DNA of 64,000 nucleotides from Varroa destructor (GCF_002443255.2 NW_019211454.1:54925823-54989822); one strand, 5' to 3'; shown: positions 40,185 to 53,156, numbered from the stretch's first letter. Program-made: numbers and translations. The notes: generated by a model not told the origin, from the letters alone.

Positions 40185-42242
40185 ATGCAGCACGACCTAC
40201 CGACTCTATCCAGTACCGTCGAAACTAATCCGCGACAGTCCTAAGTAAGCCGTTCAAGTCCACAACAATAGAGTTCTGAGATTATTTTTAAATTAATGTG
40301 CGATAGTTCACCGAGTGGCGCTGATGCTCGGCCTCTCGCTCCCTTGTTCTCGTTTTAGTCGGTGAAGTCATTCGTACGTTTTTTCGTCACATCACTGAGG
40401 AAAGGACTATGGACTACTGGGAGGCTGCATACATTTTGACGGCCGCTTGTATTCAAGAAGCTACGTGGGAGGCAATGGTACGAAGACATCAATCGAACCA
40501 ACGCTGCTTCGGCCCGGGTCCAGAAAATCCGTCCGGTGTAGTCGACACTCGTTAACCATAGCTGCACTCGACGCTAATCCGTTAATTCGCTAGTGCATCA
40601 ATGCATTGGGTAATCGGGTATTTGGCATTAGTTGGTACGGTAGCCAAGTGGCGTTAGCCACCACAAATTAAGGATCTTTCGTAATGAAAGTGATAGTGGC
40701 ATTAGAAGCGCTGCAGAATAGGTAACATTTTCGGTTTAGTGGCTTTCTTGTATTTCTTCATGGCGTACACCTACTGCTGGCCGAGTGTAGACATCAATAA
40801 TGCGATCCACCAATGCTGGTCTAACGGATGAGCTCAAACGGCACGTTGGGCGGAGAGAACAAAAGCCGAAAAATGACGGGAGGCAGCAGGGCAAACGAAC
40901 CGAAGTACTGGCTGAAACGAACATTCTCTAAGAAATAGCGAGATACATAATACAGCGTAATCTTGGCATTGGTCATCATCTTTTGCCCATTTTCGGTGGC
41001 TCCCATAAAGGCAGCACGGTCTGGTGCCGAACATCCTCCGTGCCGTCGACAAACGGCAGTGATGATAAGGGGCAGCTTCCATAACCCAACAACCTTTTTC
41101 CACGATGCCTATCAATAAATTTCCCTTGGTATATAGGGAGGCTATATTTGTCTCAATTATCTGATAGGATACTTAGGTGTACATAAGGTAAATATTCGCC
41201 CAATGATTCGGTTACATCTGCCTGGCAATGCTTCATCTAAATAACCTTCATATTGATAAATCAACTGAAAGATCAGCAATTGCACAGTAAATAAGGCTAC
41301 AATTAAGAAATGTTTATGCGAAAGACGAAATTGATTTGCTATGCGCATACAAATATGCCTTTGACACGTCCATACGACGTAAATAAATAGTTAAGTAAGT
41401 TAAGCGTATATATTGATTTCTTTTAAAAAAATGTCGACGTAGACGCGCATATTCGCTTTTACGTAACATTCTCTATATTTAGTACGAGTTATGCGTGTAC
41501 TCGGCTTATATGACTTCTAACTTTTGTGGCCTGAACGTAGTACGTAGGGTTTTCCATCTCAAGGCAGCCTAGGTTTAAGCCGAAGGGGTATACCTTCACC
41601 TATTTGAGATCACCGAAAAACCGTCCAGCGAGGTGGTCCTGCGGTGCCGATATCTAATCTTCTGTCGCTGCTATTCTTCTTTTCAAAGGACAAAAAAAGC
41701 TAAAAAATAAAACGGCACTATCCATTTTGAAAATTTGCTCCGCTTTTTTCCCAGCAAACAGCAAATACTCGACAACGAGGGACAACAGCCTCTTTGCACG
41801 GCGAATTGGACCAATGTTGTAAGCATCGCGAAGTGCATCTCTCTCTTTCTATTTGACTGCGCTGGCAGGAAGGACTTGCCTGAGTCAAACAAAGACCGCT
41901 TCCTTGTGTCACTTCTCTATTCTTAGCGTTCTCATCCTAAAGACCGTGGAAAAACTAGACGGCAGCAATAAGGCAACGCTGGGCTGAACGAACATCTGAA
42001 CGTGAAGAGCTATATCGTTTCGGCGAAAACAGCGTCGACTGACTCGAGCGTGCCTTCCCTGCAGCCGGCTATAGCACCGCGACATCCAACGACCCAAAGG
42101 CGCAACTATCAGCAACGCCATTACTCAACTGGAGGCAGCAAAAGTATTGTCCGACTAGCTCGCATTGATCAGTGCACTTTGTCTCCATTTATGTGTCTTT
42201 CTCTGCTTTTTTTTTCTGCTGTTGCTGTTTTGTACGCCGCTA

Positions 42243-42295
42243 CAATAGCTCCATCGACGATAACGACAGTGACGTCGTCGTCGATGGAACTATTG
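42243..42295. repeat. 53-nt inverted repeat (hairpin)
   Basis: Arms 42243-42260 and 42278-42295 pair at 17 of 18 positions (one C/A mismatch at 42249/42289). Beyond a wobble and a mismatch, three more pairs (42263-42265 with 42273-42275) leave a 7-nt loop. The total of about 21 pairs in 53 nt resembles a short microRNA-type foldback, but the stem is shorter than typical animal pre-miRNAs and the lower stem does not continue outside. A foldback mutation or a remnant of an inverted-repeat transposon end is equally possible. Confidence 0.9.
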
Positions 42296-42589
42296 CCGGC
42301 CGCCTAGCCCATTGCTGCCGGCTTCGTCCCTATTCTAATCATTGCCTCCGGTCGGCGCAAACCAGTAACTGGCAGCAGCTAAAACTGAGTTCCGTATTCC
42401 GAGACTGAGGAATCAATTCGAGAAAGCAGATCCTCCAGCTAGCGGCATTCAAATAACTTGTCAGTCTTCCCCCAGAAATCAGGAATCGTAAGCGACTGCC
42501 AAGACCGCTATCCAATCAAGGCGAGATAGAGCTAGGCATAGAACAGGCGACCCAAACGCCGTATCCCAACAAGTCTTCTGCCCCATAAC

Positions 42590-42626
42590 CTATACTAGCC
42601 CAGCTTTCCTGGGCGGGCTAGTATAG
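42590..42626. repeat. Hairpin, 12-bp perfect stem
   Basis: CTATACTAGCCC (42590-42601) and its exact reverse complement GGGCTAGTATAG (42615-42626) surround a 13-nt loop. An alternative pairing, CCCAG with CTGGG (42599-42603 with 42609-42613), competes with the main stem. It lies about 300 bp from the 53-nt inverted repeat. Confidence 0.93.
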
Positions 42627-43237
42627 TTGTAGAAGCAACGCTAATAGTGGTAGTAGAAATAGCAGAGTATCTGCCTTCCAGAATCAGAAAGAAAGCCCCT
42701 CGTCCAGGCTCAGAGCCTTCAGCCTGCCGATTCTGCCCAACAGTGCCATCGTTGGGATTCGCGCGATAATTCTCTCTCACAGCGCCCAGTCCATGTAAAA
42801 ATAGAGCGATATCACTTTTTGCTTTGTCGCCAGTCAGATAGTTTCCATCCTGCAGTTGTTTGTGCGTCCGCCACCCTATCGTCGTAAGCAGTGCTCCTTG
42901 GATCTTAGCGAGGGCCACTTGTACGTAGAGCAACGCATCTGCTCATCCAGCCCTCCTTCTGTATCAGATCCTAGCCTCAGCAAACACACGAACGTGCGAG
43001 GGATATTGCACCTTGCGGGGTACCGTTGCATGAAGCAATCGCAGCAACTTGGGATGAGCTGGGATGCTTTCTGTTATCCAGGTTCTTTCCCTTTTCCGTG
43101 CTCTAATAACATAAGCGCCAACCGCCTTGTTGCGTAGCGTCCCATTAACAAAAACTATGCATTTCTAGACCTGCTGGTATCCGAAAAACAACATTCTGTC
43201 ATCTGTTTGCTTGTCGTTCGGTCGAGGGCGTGGGCAT

Positions 43238-43262
43238 CACACAGACACACACACAAACACAC
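43238..43262. repeat. (CA)n imperfect microsatellite
   Basis: CACACAGACACACACACAAACACAC, a CA run with two interruptions. Confidence 0.93.
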
Positions 43263-45778
43263 GGGTGTACGGCGCGTGTCGCATCCCACGCGCAAAAACT
43301 ACCGCTCCCGCCGACCGACGGGGCTAGCTCAATGCATTTTTCGATAGTTTTATCCTAAAGGCTCCTCTAATCTAGGCCTCAGCCAGCAGAAATCCTCTAC
43401 TTGCTTTTGTCGTACAGTTTGTATAGCCGGATTATTAAGTTAACCAACGTTGTTTTGGGTTTCAAGGGAGTGGAACACAACTGGAGGGAGGGTGCTCGGG
43501 GCTGGCGCGTCTATATGTGGCGGCTGTTTAGGCCAAATGAATGAGGGGGTTTCATAGAGAAAGATTAATTGGGCCGAGAAGCGGTGAGCAATCAGACGGC
43601 CGACCTGATAAGTCTACTCCCCCTATTTGCGCACCCCAGTTCCAGGGCGAAACGCGATGAACTGTGCAAGCGCCAGCAGACTACCCTTTAACTAACATTA
43701 TGTTGATTATTCGTTTCAGGTGAGACACGCTGATGGTGACTCAATTGAATAGCCAGCACGCAACCAGAAACGTGATCAAAAGCGAGCTAGTCCAACTTAT
43801 TCTTCCGAAATCAACTACCGCTCTGAATGGCTGCACCTATATATACCGTTTATTCGCCTCAGCTCCGTATGGCGATAACAGCATTGTTAGTGGTCGTAGC
43901 ACTGGATAATACTTAAGATGTCAAGGGCTTAACGGTCGCCAATGACAGAATCAGAAATCCTGCAAACTTGCTATTGCGATGTGCGGATCTGGGGTTGTGT
44001 TTAAGACCCCGTTCTATCGAACCGGCGGGTTTCTTCTGTGATTTCTTCTAGGAAACCCAACTGCTGCAAAACTCGCTGCTATAAGAGTGCTATTAGTTCT
44101 AGTTACTGCTGATGGTATTGCAGCTTGTGTTGGTTTAATTTGAAACAACTCGGCCGCACCTTTGACGGATACGACAGCGATGTATCCACCATTCACTATT
44201 TTTCGTGGTTGGGGACTGCCTAGAAATGGTAAGCCGATTATACGCTTCAAGCAAGCATTTCGTCCCACGCCGACAAGCTCCCCAAAAGAGTCCACGAGAG
44301 ATTAGTGTGTAGGAGGCAAAGGAAGAAAACCGAATCGATGAAGGCAAGCCAATTCTCGACTAGCTACGCTTACTTATGGCGGCCACGGGAAGTACCGTGA
44401 CCTGCCTTACTGTCATTCAACCTTTTTGCCTTTTTAAGTGATGTCTGTTTGCTGCAGGTTTCTCTAACCGGGAATACCAATAATGTCTACTGGTGTACAC
44501 TTCCGTCGTTGTTAGTTATTATACGTAACCATAAACGAATAGGGCCGATGCGCTTCATAAAATTCCCCTGATTCTCAAGTGTCAACAAGCACATTACTAT
44601 GGCTAGAAATGCTTTTGCTCGTTCGCCACAACTCCATCTAACCTGATGCCGCCATACAGCCTTGTCGGCCTTCGGTGCGGCGGTAAAAAGTTGGATGTGC
44701 TGAGCAAGATTGACGTAGAGACACAAAACCGGAACGGGAAGAGTGTTCGAGATCGAGACCGGATTTTGCCCCTTGCCTGCCATCCAAAGGAAATAGGCTC
44801 ACGGTGCCCGCCGGGTCTGCACGTCTTTCCTCCCGTTACTTTATTATCTTGCTTCTCCTCTGTCAGCTCCGCAAGCACTACTCTGCGGCAGCCATGGGAC
44901 TTCCAAATGCGGATTCCTTCATCTTATATCAGATATCATCTAAAGAGATAGGAGCGCGCTTCACCCTGGTGATGGTGGTCGTAGCATTACGATAGAAGGC
45001 AAGGTTTGGCTAACTTTCCCGCCCGAGTGGTCAGAAAGGACATTCTACGGGAAGTTAGCTATTGCTCTGTCTGTCATTAACTAGCACGACCGCGCATCGT
45101 TCCGACAACCATTTCCTCCCGCTAGGTGTTTTAGGCTTGATAACGGCATCGCTATCTTCTCGTTCGTATACTACACGGCATAGCCGTGTCGTACATATAG
45201 CCATCTCGGAAGGAACCACACAGTCCTCCAGCCATGATGCATCCGAACCCGTCTCGGCCTTCGCACGCACACTCCTGTTTCTGGTCACCATGTAAAAGCT
45301 GGCAATCAGTCGGTCTAACCAACAAACAGCGTCTAGCCGCACGCAACAAGATCAGCTGGATTACCGTAACCGGTTACCAGTAGTGATGGTATGACAAGAC
45401 CTGCGCGATAGTCGTCCGGCCGTACCCACAACAGTAAATGGCTGCAGAGATGCACATACCATGGTGATGCAGGTACTAAAAAGCTACACCCCGCTCCCTT
45501 GTACATATCTAGTGCTTTTTCTGCTGTTGTTGCTTCACAGCGAACAAAGGCACTCTGCTGGCACTAGACAGTAGCCTAACACCATTCGCAGACAAATAAA
45601 AGCGGACGAAGTAGGCACAAGGAACTCGCCATGTTGGTTTGCTAAAACGGTCATTTGAACCGACACGAAGTACCGGAAAGTCGTCCTGTGGTGGTGTTTT
45701 AGCTTTATTAGCTAAAATTTTGTAATAGGTTAGTGTAACGTGCATTGCCTGCTAATCTTAGAAGCATGTTGCGGTCTC

Positions 45779-45830
45779 GATTCGAACCCTAGCACAGATA
45801 CATGTTGGATGCCAGTCATCTAATAGAATC
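45779..45830 (-). repeat. Isolated B-box-like sequence (possible tRNA/SINE remnant)
   Basis: The minus strand has GGGTTCGAATC at 45778-45788, matching the B-box GGTTCGANTC exactly. Upstream ATGACTGGCATCCAAC could be a degraded anticodon arm. The T-stem does not close, and no A-box is clear. One perfect 10-base match can occur by chance in 64 kb, so this is kept only because other tRNA-like relics lie nearby on the same strand. Confidence 0.22.
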
Positions 45831-46406
45831 ATTAACGGCGATACCGGACGTAAAACTCAAACATAGAGCTTTACTAGTTACGTTCGTTATAACTAAAGCC
45901 TCTGCTCATCAATGTATTGATGGGTAGAAGTATTAAAATCCATGAAATTAGCTTAGCTAAATGTATTGTTGAAACAGGATTATAAATCACAACGAAAAGC
46001 TATTGCTAATTAACACCTGAAGTATTAATTTATTTATTTCTACTTATTTATTTTACTTTGCGTGATTTTTTTAATCATATGGGCAAAGTGATTTAGGCTG
46101 TGTGTTAGATGCGATTTGTATTTTATCATCCATGGCAAAAAAATCCTAGGTCCGGCAACAAAGAAACCTGATTTATTGGATGAATACCAGTAATGCTCTA
46201 GTGAAAGACATAAATGGAGTTTAAAAGTATGCTTGCAGAGCATTGCAAAATCCGAACTTTGGATGATTTTCTTTATTCCCCTTGACACTATCAGTTTATT
46301 TTTCATCGCTTGCTAGATGCCATCGGGGGTAACTCCACACCCCAGCAGCTCGTTACGATCGGGTAAGTCGGTAGTCTTTTATCGATGAAAAAAAATACTA
46401 TAATTT

Positions 46407-46445
46407 GCAATGGTTTATTACCAGTTGAGCCACTACGCCGCAAAG
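46407..46445 (-). repeat. tRNA-like 5' half with perfect A-box (SINE head candidate)
   Basis: Minus-strand reading gives GGCGTAG-TG-GCTC-AACTGGTAAT. TGGCTCAACTGG fits the eukaryotic A-box consensus TRGCNNARYNGG at every position. The layout (seven-base acceptor, TG, GCTC, loop with GG) is shared with the relic at 6307-6345. The 3' side of the D-stem is lost and I see no B-box within 80 nt, so it is either truncated or heavily mutated. Confidence 0.45.
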
Positions 46446-49400
46446 AAATATCAAAAACGACTTTTAGAACTATTTTAAAATTATTTTGTGATTCTTAAAT
46501 GTAACAGTAATACGACTAATCCTCGTTCTCCAAGCATGTTTTAAGAATTGACATATCAACATACAAGCTCTCAGTGGCGGCATTTTTGCGTTCATTTAGG
46601 CGTTAATAAAATTAGATACCTTTTTATTTTTATTACATTACTAAGAGCTTTTTGGATTTATAGCATTGAATCAAGTCTAATCCATCGATGTGATAGCCGT
46701 GTCTTCTTCACTCGTCGCAGGCTTACTAACTAGGTCAAGAAATATTTGTTGGTTATATAAATATGCTTCAACATCTAACTTAACTGTTAGGGTGTCCGTT
46801 TTAAAGCGTCTTGAAGAATTATATATTTTAGCCGCTTTTCTCATCTGCCTCGACTTTCATAGGCGAGAGACAATAGAAAGCTGTGAAAAAAGATTTCGTC
46901 GGTAGACGAAGAACGACAATGCGAAAAATTGAAATGATAGCATAATCATCAGGAAGAGCAGCGTCAGAACTGGTTATGGTAGTACTAGCCAAGTGCCGTC
47001 CGTCTCTCTTTCCGTAGCTTCTCGGTGTCAAGACGTCGAAAGCGTCAGCAAAACGAACCGGTTGAGGTAGTAATCCCAGTAGGCCCCTATAGACTAATTT
47101 AATGGCGTTCCCTGTCCCCGAAAATTTTCCAAGTGAGCTTCTGTACAAACCATGTCGAGTCATGCCAGATAGGTGCCCGTCGTTGCAGGTCTCGATTAGC
47201 AACGAAGCGTGACTGCCTTGGCCCGTTTTAGTGGGCGCCTGTGACAAGGAATTTAGGCATGCACTGACTGCAGAGTACCGGCTGACTCTTACCCGTCCCC
47301 ATTTAGTATCGTCCTACATTGTGGCCTCAGGAACAGTTGTTATTGCCACATCTACTGCTGGCCGAGCAAGCCGATAACAACATAGACCGGTCTTACGAAG
47401 CATTGCCAACCAGAAATGCCGCCCTGTATGTATACAGTAACAGCGAACGACAGCATGCAGTATGACACATGCCCATATAGTTATTTCTTTCTCACATAGG
47501 TGCAAGGAATGGTATCAGAAGCAATATCATGACGCTATCAACAACATCTTCTACTACTACTAGCAATACGCGGGAAAACAATGATAACAACAGTAACAGC
47601 AGAAGTCGCCTCGAACAGCTGGTTCGCTGTGGCCTTAAGGCCAACAAATAGCGTGTTCACTGTTGCGTAAATTCGTCCCTCGTAGCGTACATGGCGTGAA
47701 TTTCTCAAAGTAGCGTCCGCAACCGACCTGTGTTTTCTGTCGGCAATGGCAGCAGCGTACTTTATTTCGCAAACAACAAGCAGGAACGTGTTGTTACTGG
47801 TACGGGCGTCATTGCTATGGGCAAGCTGCGTGGCGACGAACCGTCTGTTGGACGACCCATAGACGTGCTAGTAATTCTCTTTCTTTCTCTCTGGTGTGCG
47901 TGCTGTAGCTAGTGCCGGTCTTGTAGGCCAGCATGGATCTCACAAGGTCCTTGATTCCTTGAACGAAATCCGGGACCCAAGATAAGATGCGAGGCTCAAG
48001 ATGTCAATGCCGTTGGGCGGTCTTTATGGCGAACAGCTCTCCAATAGCGGAACCAGCTAGGTGAACTTACCTGGGTAAAAAGTGGTCTGTGGGAACAACA
48101 AGTAAACTAAAAAAACTCGTGTGTGAAACTTGGCAAAGGCAGGTGCACACTATGCTTTATTGTCCACCCGCGGTAGCAAAACGTCGCGCCATATATACAC
48201 AGCGGATCCAATAGCAAAGTGAGAAAATTCCTCTGAAACAAGAGAGCGATTGCCGACGATATAGCTTTGATTGTTTCTCAAGTATCGCCTGTTAGGCTGT
48301 AGTGTCAGTCTGGATTTACACTACTTGTCCCACGGATCATTTCGTGTATACGAGGAAATGGGAAAAAAAAAGAGTAAGGAAACATCTCCGTATAGCTGAT
48401 CAACAAATGTGAAGTAGCACACGGTTCATTCATACGAGAAAGCGTTACTAGGGATAGTGATACTGAGCGCAGGAACATCGCACAAATTCTAACTAAGTAA
48501 CCAATATTTCTTTTTTATGAATGATATGCATAGCAATGCGTCTAGACCCGTGAAATTATCCTCTGAAGTACGACAGCAGCAGCTGGAAATAACGAACAAA
48601 TTATACGACGATTGTGCAGAATCAACATACATAGCCGCTGTTTTTCAGCTATCCTATATAGAATGCAGAGAGCAACTAAACAGAAGTCAATCATGCGTTG
48701 TAAAAGATCTCCCTAATTATCGTTTTGTTGTGGATTGAAGTGTATTTGGTTTAAGGTACGTAATCACACTATATCTTGTCATTACGAGGTAAACCCCTGG
48801 GTCTTATTAATATTGTCTTCATCCTACTCATGAATATGGTACACGAATAAATGTTGAATTCAGAGAAGTTACTACGTTTCCTAATGAAATTCAATGGCTG
48901 CTCTTCGATTCGATACGAAGGCGATGACACTGAGTACTCATAAGCATCGGCCTTTAAGTCTATTCTACTTTAAGTAGTGCGTTGTATTAGCTTGGTGTGC
49001 CTCTTGGGTGTGTATTTGTATGTGTCAGCAGAAGAGCTAATCTTGTTTACTAGCATCCTTCTCAAATCGGCCCGCTTCAATTGTCGTTGTCAGCAGTTGC
49101 CCAGTCCTTTTCGAAATTTCAATCAGCTAGTTGTACAAAGAGATGCGCTAGTGAACACGAGTTGGTCCCAGATCGTCCTCCTATCCGGTTGCGTTACGCA
49201 CTTACTTAGCGGAGTTACGCAAAACGCGTTTCGCTACCCTTCTGACCTCTCTGGACTCGTCATTTAGTTCGAACTTAGTTATAGTAGCATCGTATTCCGG
49301 AGCAGTGGTATCTTCAGCTCACGACATGTAGATCATTCCCTGACGCTTCGACTCGTCCTGACAAAATGTTCGTATAAAAACATTTTATTTACCTTCACGT

Positions 49401-49921
49401 TCCCAGATACGATTCCCTATGGTCATACGGTTCCTTGCTCGCTTCGACCCTTTGTACAGGTGAGAAAAAGTATTTCATAGACCCGATTTCCCTGGAATAC
49501 CTTTGGCGCTTGCTCTTCTATCAAGACGACACCAGTTGATCGTATCTGGTGATCGTATCGTCCATGTTAATGACTTCTAAAATCTATTTGATGGTTATGG
49601 CGTCACTAATCGTACGTAAAATTCATATTGCGCTTCATATGTCGTTGATGATGACTGCGGCCAGAAAAGTGATGGTAACAGCGCTGAAAGACAGCTTATG
49701 GCGGGTCATAAGATTCGGGCTCGGTTCTTCGTCTCTCGTTTTGGTCGTTCGCCATGGATCATGCTAGAAGGGGTGTAGTAGCTTAGAAGCGCTTGGTTAG
49801 CACAAGTCTCACGCAAAGTTACAACCAACCTTGACTCTATGCGCTCCGTATACCCATATCGATACAGAATAACATACACACAAATGCTTCTAGGGAAGTT
49901 CGGCTCGTATTTATAAAGGTT

Positions 49922-49939
49922 CTATTATATATATAATAG
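49922..49939. repeat. 18-bp perfect AT-rich palindrome
   Basis: CTATTATATATATAATAG is identical to its reverse complement, bounded by C and G. Confidence 0.95.
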
Positions 49940-50201
49940 GGTACTAAATCGGTTTACGTGGTGAAGTAGGATGAGTTAACCGGCTGTTAATGCCACTTCG
50001 ATTATTAAGAAGTAAAAGTAATTGTAACATCATCAGTGCAACCGCCGTTAAAGAGGTAAAACCAATGAAACATATCAAAGTCTATCACAGTCGTCTGTGT
50101 ATATCCATCAAATATTCAAAACTTCAGCGTTTGCAAAAAAACACAGGGTTTTGTGCTTGACCTTTCAGTTCTTCTGAAGTAACACTGGTATTCAGAAAGG
50201 C

Positions 50202-50234
50202 ATTGCTTATATATATATATATATATATTGCTTA
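50202..50234. repeat. (TA)n microsatellite flanked by 8-bp direct repeats
   Basis: A perfect TA run at 50208-50228 is flanked by ATTGCTTA at 50202-50209 and again at 50227-50234, each overlapping the run by two bases. The repeats look like a duplicated flank, as produced by slippage or by insertion with target-site duplication. Confidence 0.9.
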
Positions 50235-52079
50235 CATAAAATCTCGATCGTTAGTCAACATGTGTCGAAAAGTATACTATACATTATTATATCAAAAGTA
50301 TGTGTATAAAAAAACGTACTTGATTTTTTTATGTTCAATTAACAATAAACGCCCTGGAAAAGTGCATTGATAGTAGAATCCTGGCGATCCGATTGAAATT
50401 TCTCACCGCTAAAAAATTTTTTAGGACGTGAATATAGGCTTAACGCGCCTTAAGTGTTCCGAGATGTAAAGTATACCTATACCGCCATTTTGTTGCGTTC
50501 TGAGTGCACAAATAATTTAAATATATTATTAGACAAATTAAGCAACCCTCAAAGTAAAATAATTTGAATATTGAATAAATAGATGAATTTATAGATACAT
50601 GGGCTTTATAGATCAATGATATTTTTTCTTTCACCGTGCTTATTTTTCATCCGGTATGACTGATCATGGCAGCAGGAGAAAAATGAATGGTACGTCGATT
50701 CATACTTCAATGTGCACTACGCGGGAGCATACGGCCTTACGCCAGGAAAACCTCTATACGAAAAGGCCAAAATCAGAGTCACCTCATCATGTCTCTTAGG
50801 AAAAACCGGCGATGGCAGCAGTTCACAGGGCTGCCAACAGGGTTGAGCAATGTCCCTCTCAATCAGAGCAGCAGGCCATGTTCGTTCAGGCGCTTTATGC
50901 GTTCTTCTTAGCGCCTGCCACCCTTCCTTTTTGTCTTTTTCTATACGTTTGGCCCCTTTTAGCCTTGACGAAGGGCAGCATCGATCTTTCGAGTGGTGGC
51001 CATTGTTCGCCCGTTCGTGCTCACTTCGATGAAGTATATATTACGACGACGCCGAAGCCTTCTTTGGCTTAAGCGGAACGAGAGGAGGAAAGAAGTCTAG
51101 CTAGGGCCAAGATTAGCTTTAAGGTTAAATAACCTGGTTATGTGGCCGGCAGACTATAACAGATAACTATGAGTAATAGCAGTGCTAGTCGAAAGTTGAA
51201 GAACGAACGTCACGGGTGGAACAGCAGGCAGAGGTGGTTGAAAGACGATGAAAAGATAGCTCTGTCAACCTGTTCACGATGAAAGTACTCGTGCGGTAGA
51301 TACGACTGGGACGATGACGAGCGGATGTCTGCGGAAGACAGCCGCCACAATTCAACGCTGCCGCCCTCGCTGGGGGGAGGTAGGACACGACGGGACGAGC
51401 AGACCAGGAGGCATGCTCAGTGACTCGCTTGAACGGATGTCAGACCTGGGAAGTTGGATAAAGGCTAGACTTCTTGTGAGAGCCTGTGGGGGATGCGGAA
51501 GCGGGAAAAGGTAAAGGGCCGAATTCAGTGTACTGCAAAGGCTTTTCATTGAAGTCAAGCACTCTTTCAATGTGACGTCGTTCCGTTGCCATTCGGTGAC
51601 ATTTGGCGGTAACTGCTAGGGTAACCGCCACTAGTTTCAGTATTCCTTCTCCTGCACATTATACACCGCGAAAAACTACAGGACAGATAACAGAACGAAC
51701 CGACAGAGGGAAATAGTCAAGCTATAGGAGCTATGTAGGATCGGTCAGCAAAACCAGCACATGGTAACACTGCTCTCATCCTTGACCTTTGCCACACCGT
51801 GACTCAATGTTTTTTACATTTTATATGCTTTCAACGCCCCCTCGTTGTCACTGGCCCTGCTTTTGTTGTTAGTTTTTATCGCATTATCTATAGCCATCCT
51901 TCTGCTATCTATGTCATGCCTCTGCTAAAGCTGCAGAAGCTGCCTTTCGTCGGAAGAAGCAAACGTCAACTGGGTAGGTTTTATAGGAGAATTTTATTCT
52001 GTTCTGGTCTTATGTAGCACTGATATATTGTACTAAATAAATCAAAGTAAAAACGTTTTGGGAACGTTGATCATCAGAT

Positions 52080-52091
52080 AAAAAAAAAAAA
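52080..52091. repeat. A12 homopolymer
   Basis: Twelve consecutive A. Sequence before it shows no retroposon-like structure, so I do not call it a poly(A) tail. Confidence 0.95.
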
Positions 52092-53110
52092 TATCTATTT
52101 GATGAAAGATAACAACCTACAGGTTTCCTTTCTCCAGATACATGAAAACAAGTTCATTTAGTAGCGCAATGTTTTCATAAGCATGATAACATATCGGTAT
52201 AATGATATAAACCTACCACCGTGGACTGCAGATAATTAAGGAAATATATATAATTGCGACACATACTTTGATTGAATTATAGAAGATATTAAAGGCCTAA
52301 CATATTTCGTGATTCAGAGACCAATAATTATGTCTGGCGGATACATCTTCCAAATATAGTATATTTATCTAGGACACAGCTACATTTTCCAACGAAATAT
52401 CAAAATGTACGTGCGGATCTGGCTGCAGCCAGCAAGACTGCATGAAGCCGTCTAGAAAAAGCTACATCACAGCTCTAACATGAATGATAATAACTTTTAT
52501 TTCTTAATAACCAAAATTGTGTACGTTCTCTCCTGTTTTCTTGCACCTTTCGCGTTGCTTGTTCATTTGTCTTGTTAAAAACATGGCAGTTTCGAGCACA
52601 TCATCTGCTATCTGCCCGAACGAGCGGAACAACAGCAGAAGTGTCAGTGTCTACCTGCTCACCTACGGTTAGTAAATGTGACGCAAGATTTTCACGTCAC
52701 CTACCACCACCTGGCCGAAGGCGACGCCATTATTTGCTCGCGTCCTAGAAACTGCATTTCGCTGGCAGAAAAAGAAACGAGGGTGACCAAATAGCAAGCC
52801 GCTATCGAGCTGCTATAGGCCAACAACCGGATACCAAGGCAACCTCTTTGTCCCGGCTATGCAAATCTGCTTGCCTGGTTTCTTTCTGAATTAGCCGAAC
52901 TGCCCACATAGCAGCTAACAAGGGGCAACCGGCACCAGTCACAATTTAATTGTGGGCGGCTCTTCACAGATTTAGTCGTTCAAGCTTGTACCGCATATCG
53001 AGCTGCAGCAGTATACGAAACGTTAGATATGAGCAAAGCGACAGTACGGATTGTCAAAGTTGAAATATGTCGATGGTAAGCCAAGTCGACCATGTTGATC
53101 CTATCGCAAC

Positions 53111-53156
53111 ATGCTTGTCTTAGGTGTGTGGGTACAACCACACCTAAGACAAGTAT
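53111..53156. repeat. Hairpin, 18-bp stem and 10-nt loop
   Basis: CTTGTCTTAGGTGTG (53114-53128) is the exact reverse complement of 53139-53153. Three more pairs outside (one G-T) extend the stem to 53111-53156. The loop is TGGGTACAAC. It is the longest uninterrupted perfect foldback I found in the window. Confidence 0.95.

Larger units (their letters stand above)
39241..45480. other. GC-richer 6-kb block; no gene seen
   Basis: Many frames of 60-118 codons on both strands, including minus 42933-42595 and 44295-44014, but none with a domain, signal or repeat I recognise. Contains both 42-kb hairpins and GTAACCGGTTAC, a 12-bp palindrome, near 45368. Confidence 0.6.
45481..50650. other. Mixed AT-rich and GC-richer non-coding sequence
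   Basis: Contains two of the tRNA-like relics. The 139-codon minus frame (47247-46828) has even amino-acid composition but no domain I recognise. A plus frame 48517-48738 follows a T-run and is acidic and Gln-rich at its start; it too is unrecognised. Confidence 0.6.

Noticed and set aside
42595..42933. 112-codon minus-strand frame running into the 12-bp hairpin
   Set aside because: Reads like a protein in places, but I can name no homolog and overlapping frames on the other strand are equally open.
46040..46306. Minus-strand frame considered as a transposase remnant
   Set aside because: No DDE/D signature or terminal inverted repeats; Lys/Ile/His-rich because the sequence is AT-rich.
46828..47247. 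139-codon minus-strand frame with balanced amino-acid composition
   Set aside because: No recognised domain or splice context, alternative start only, and the length is within chance expectation.
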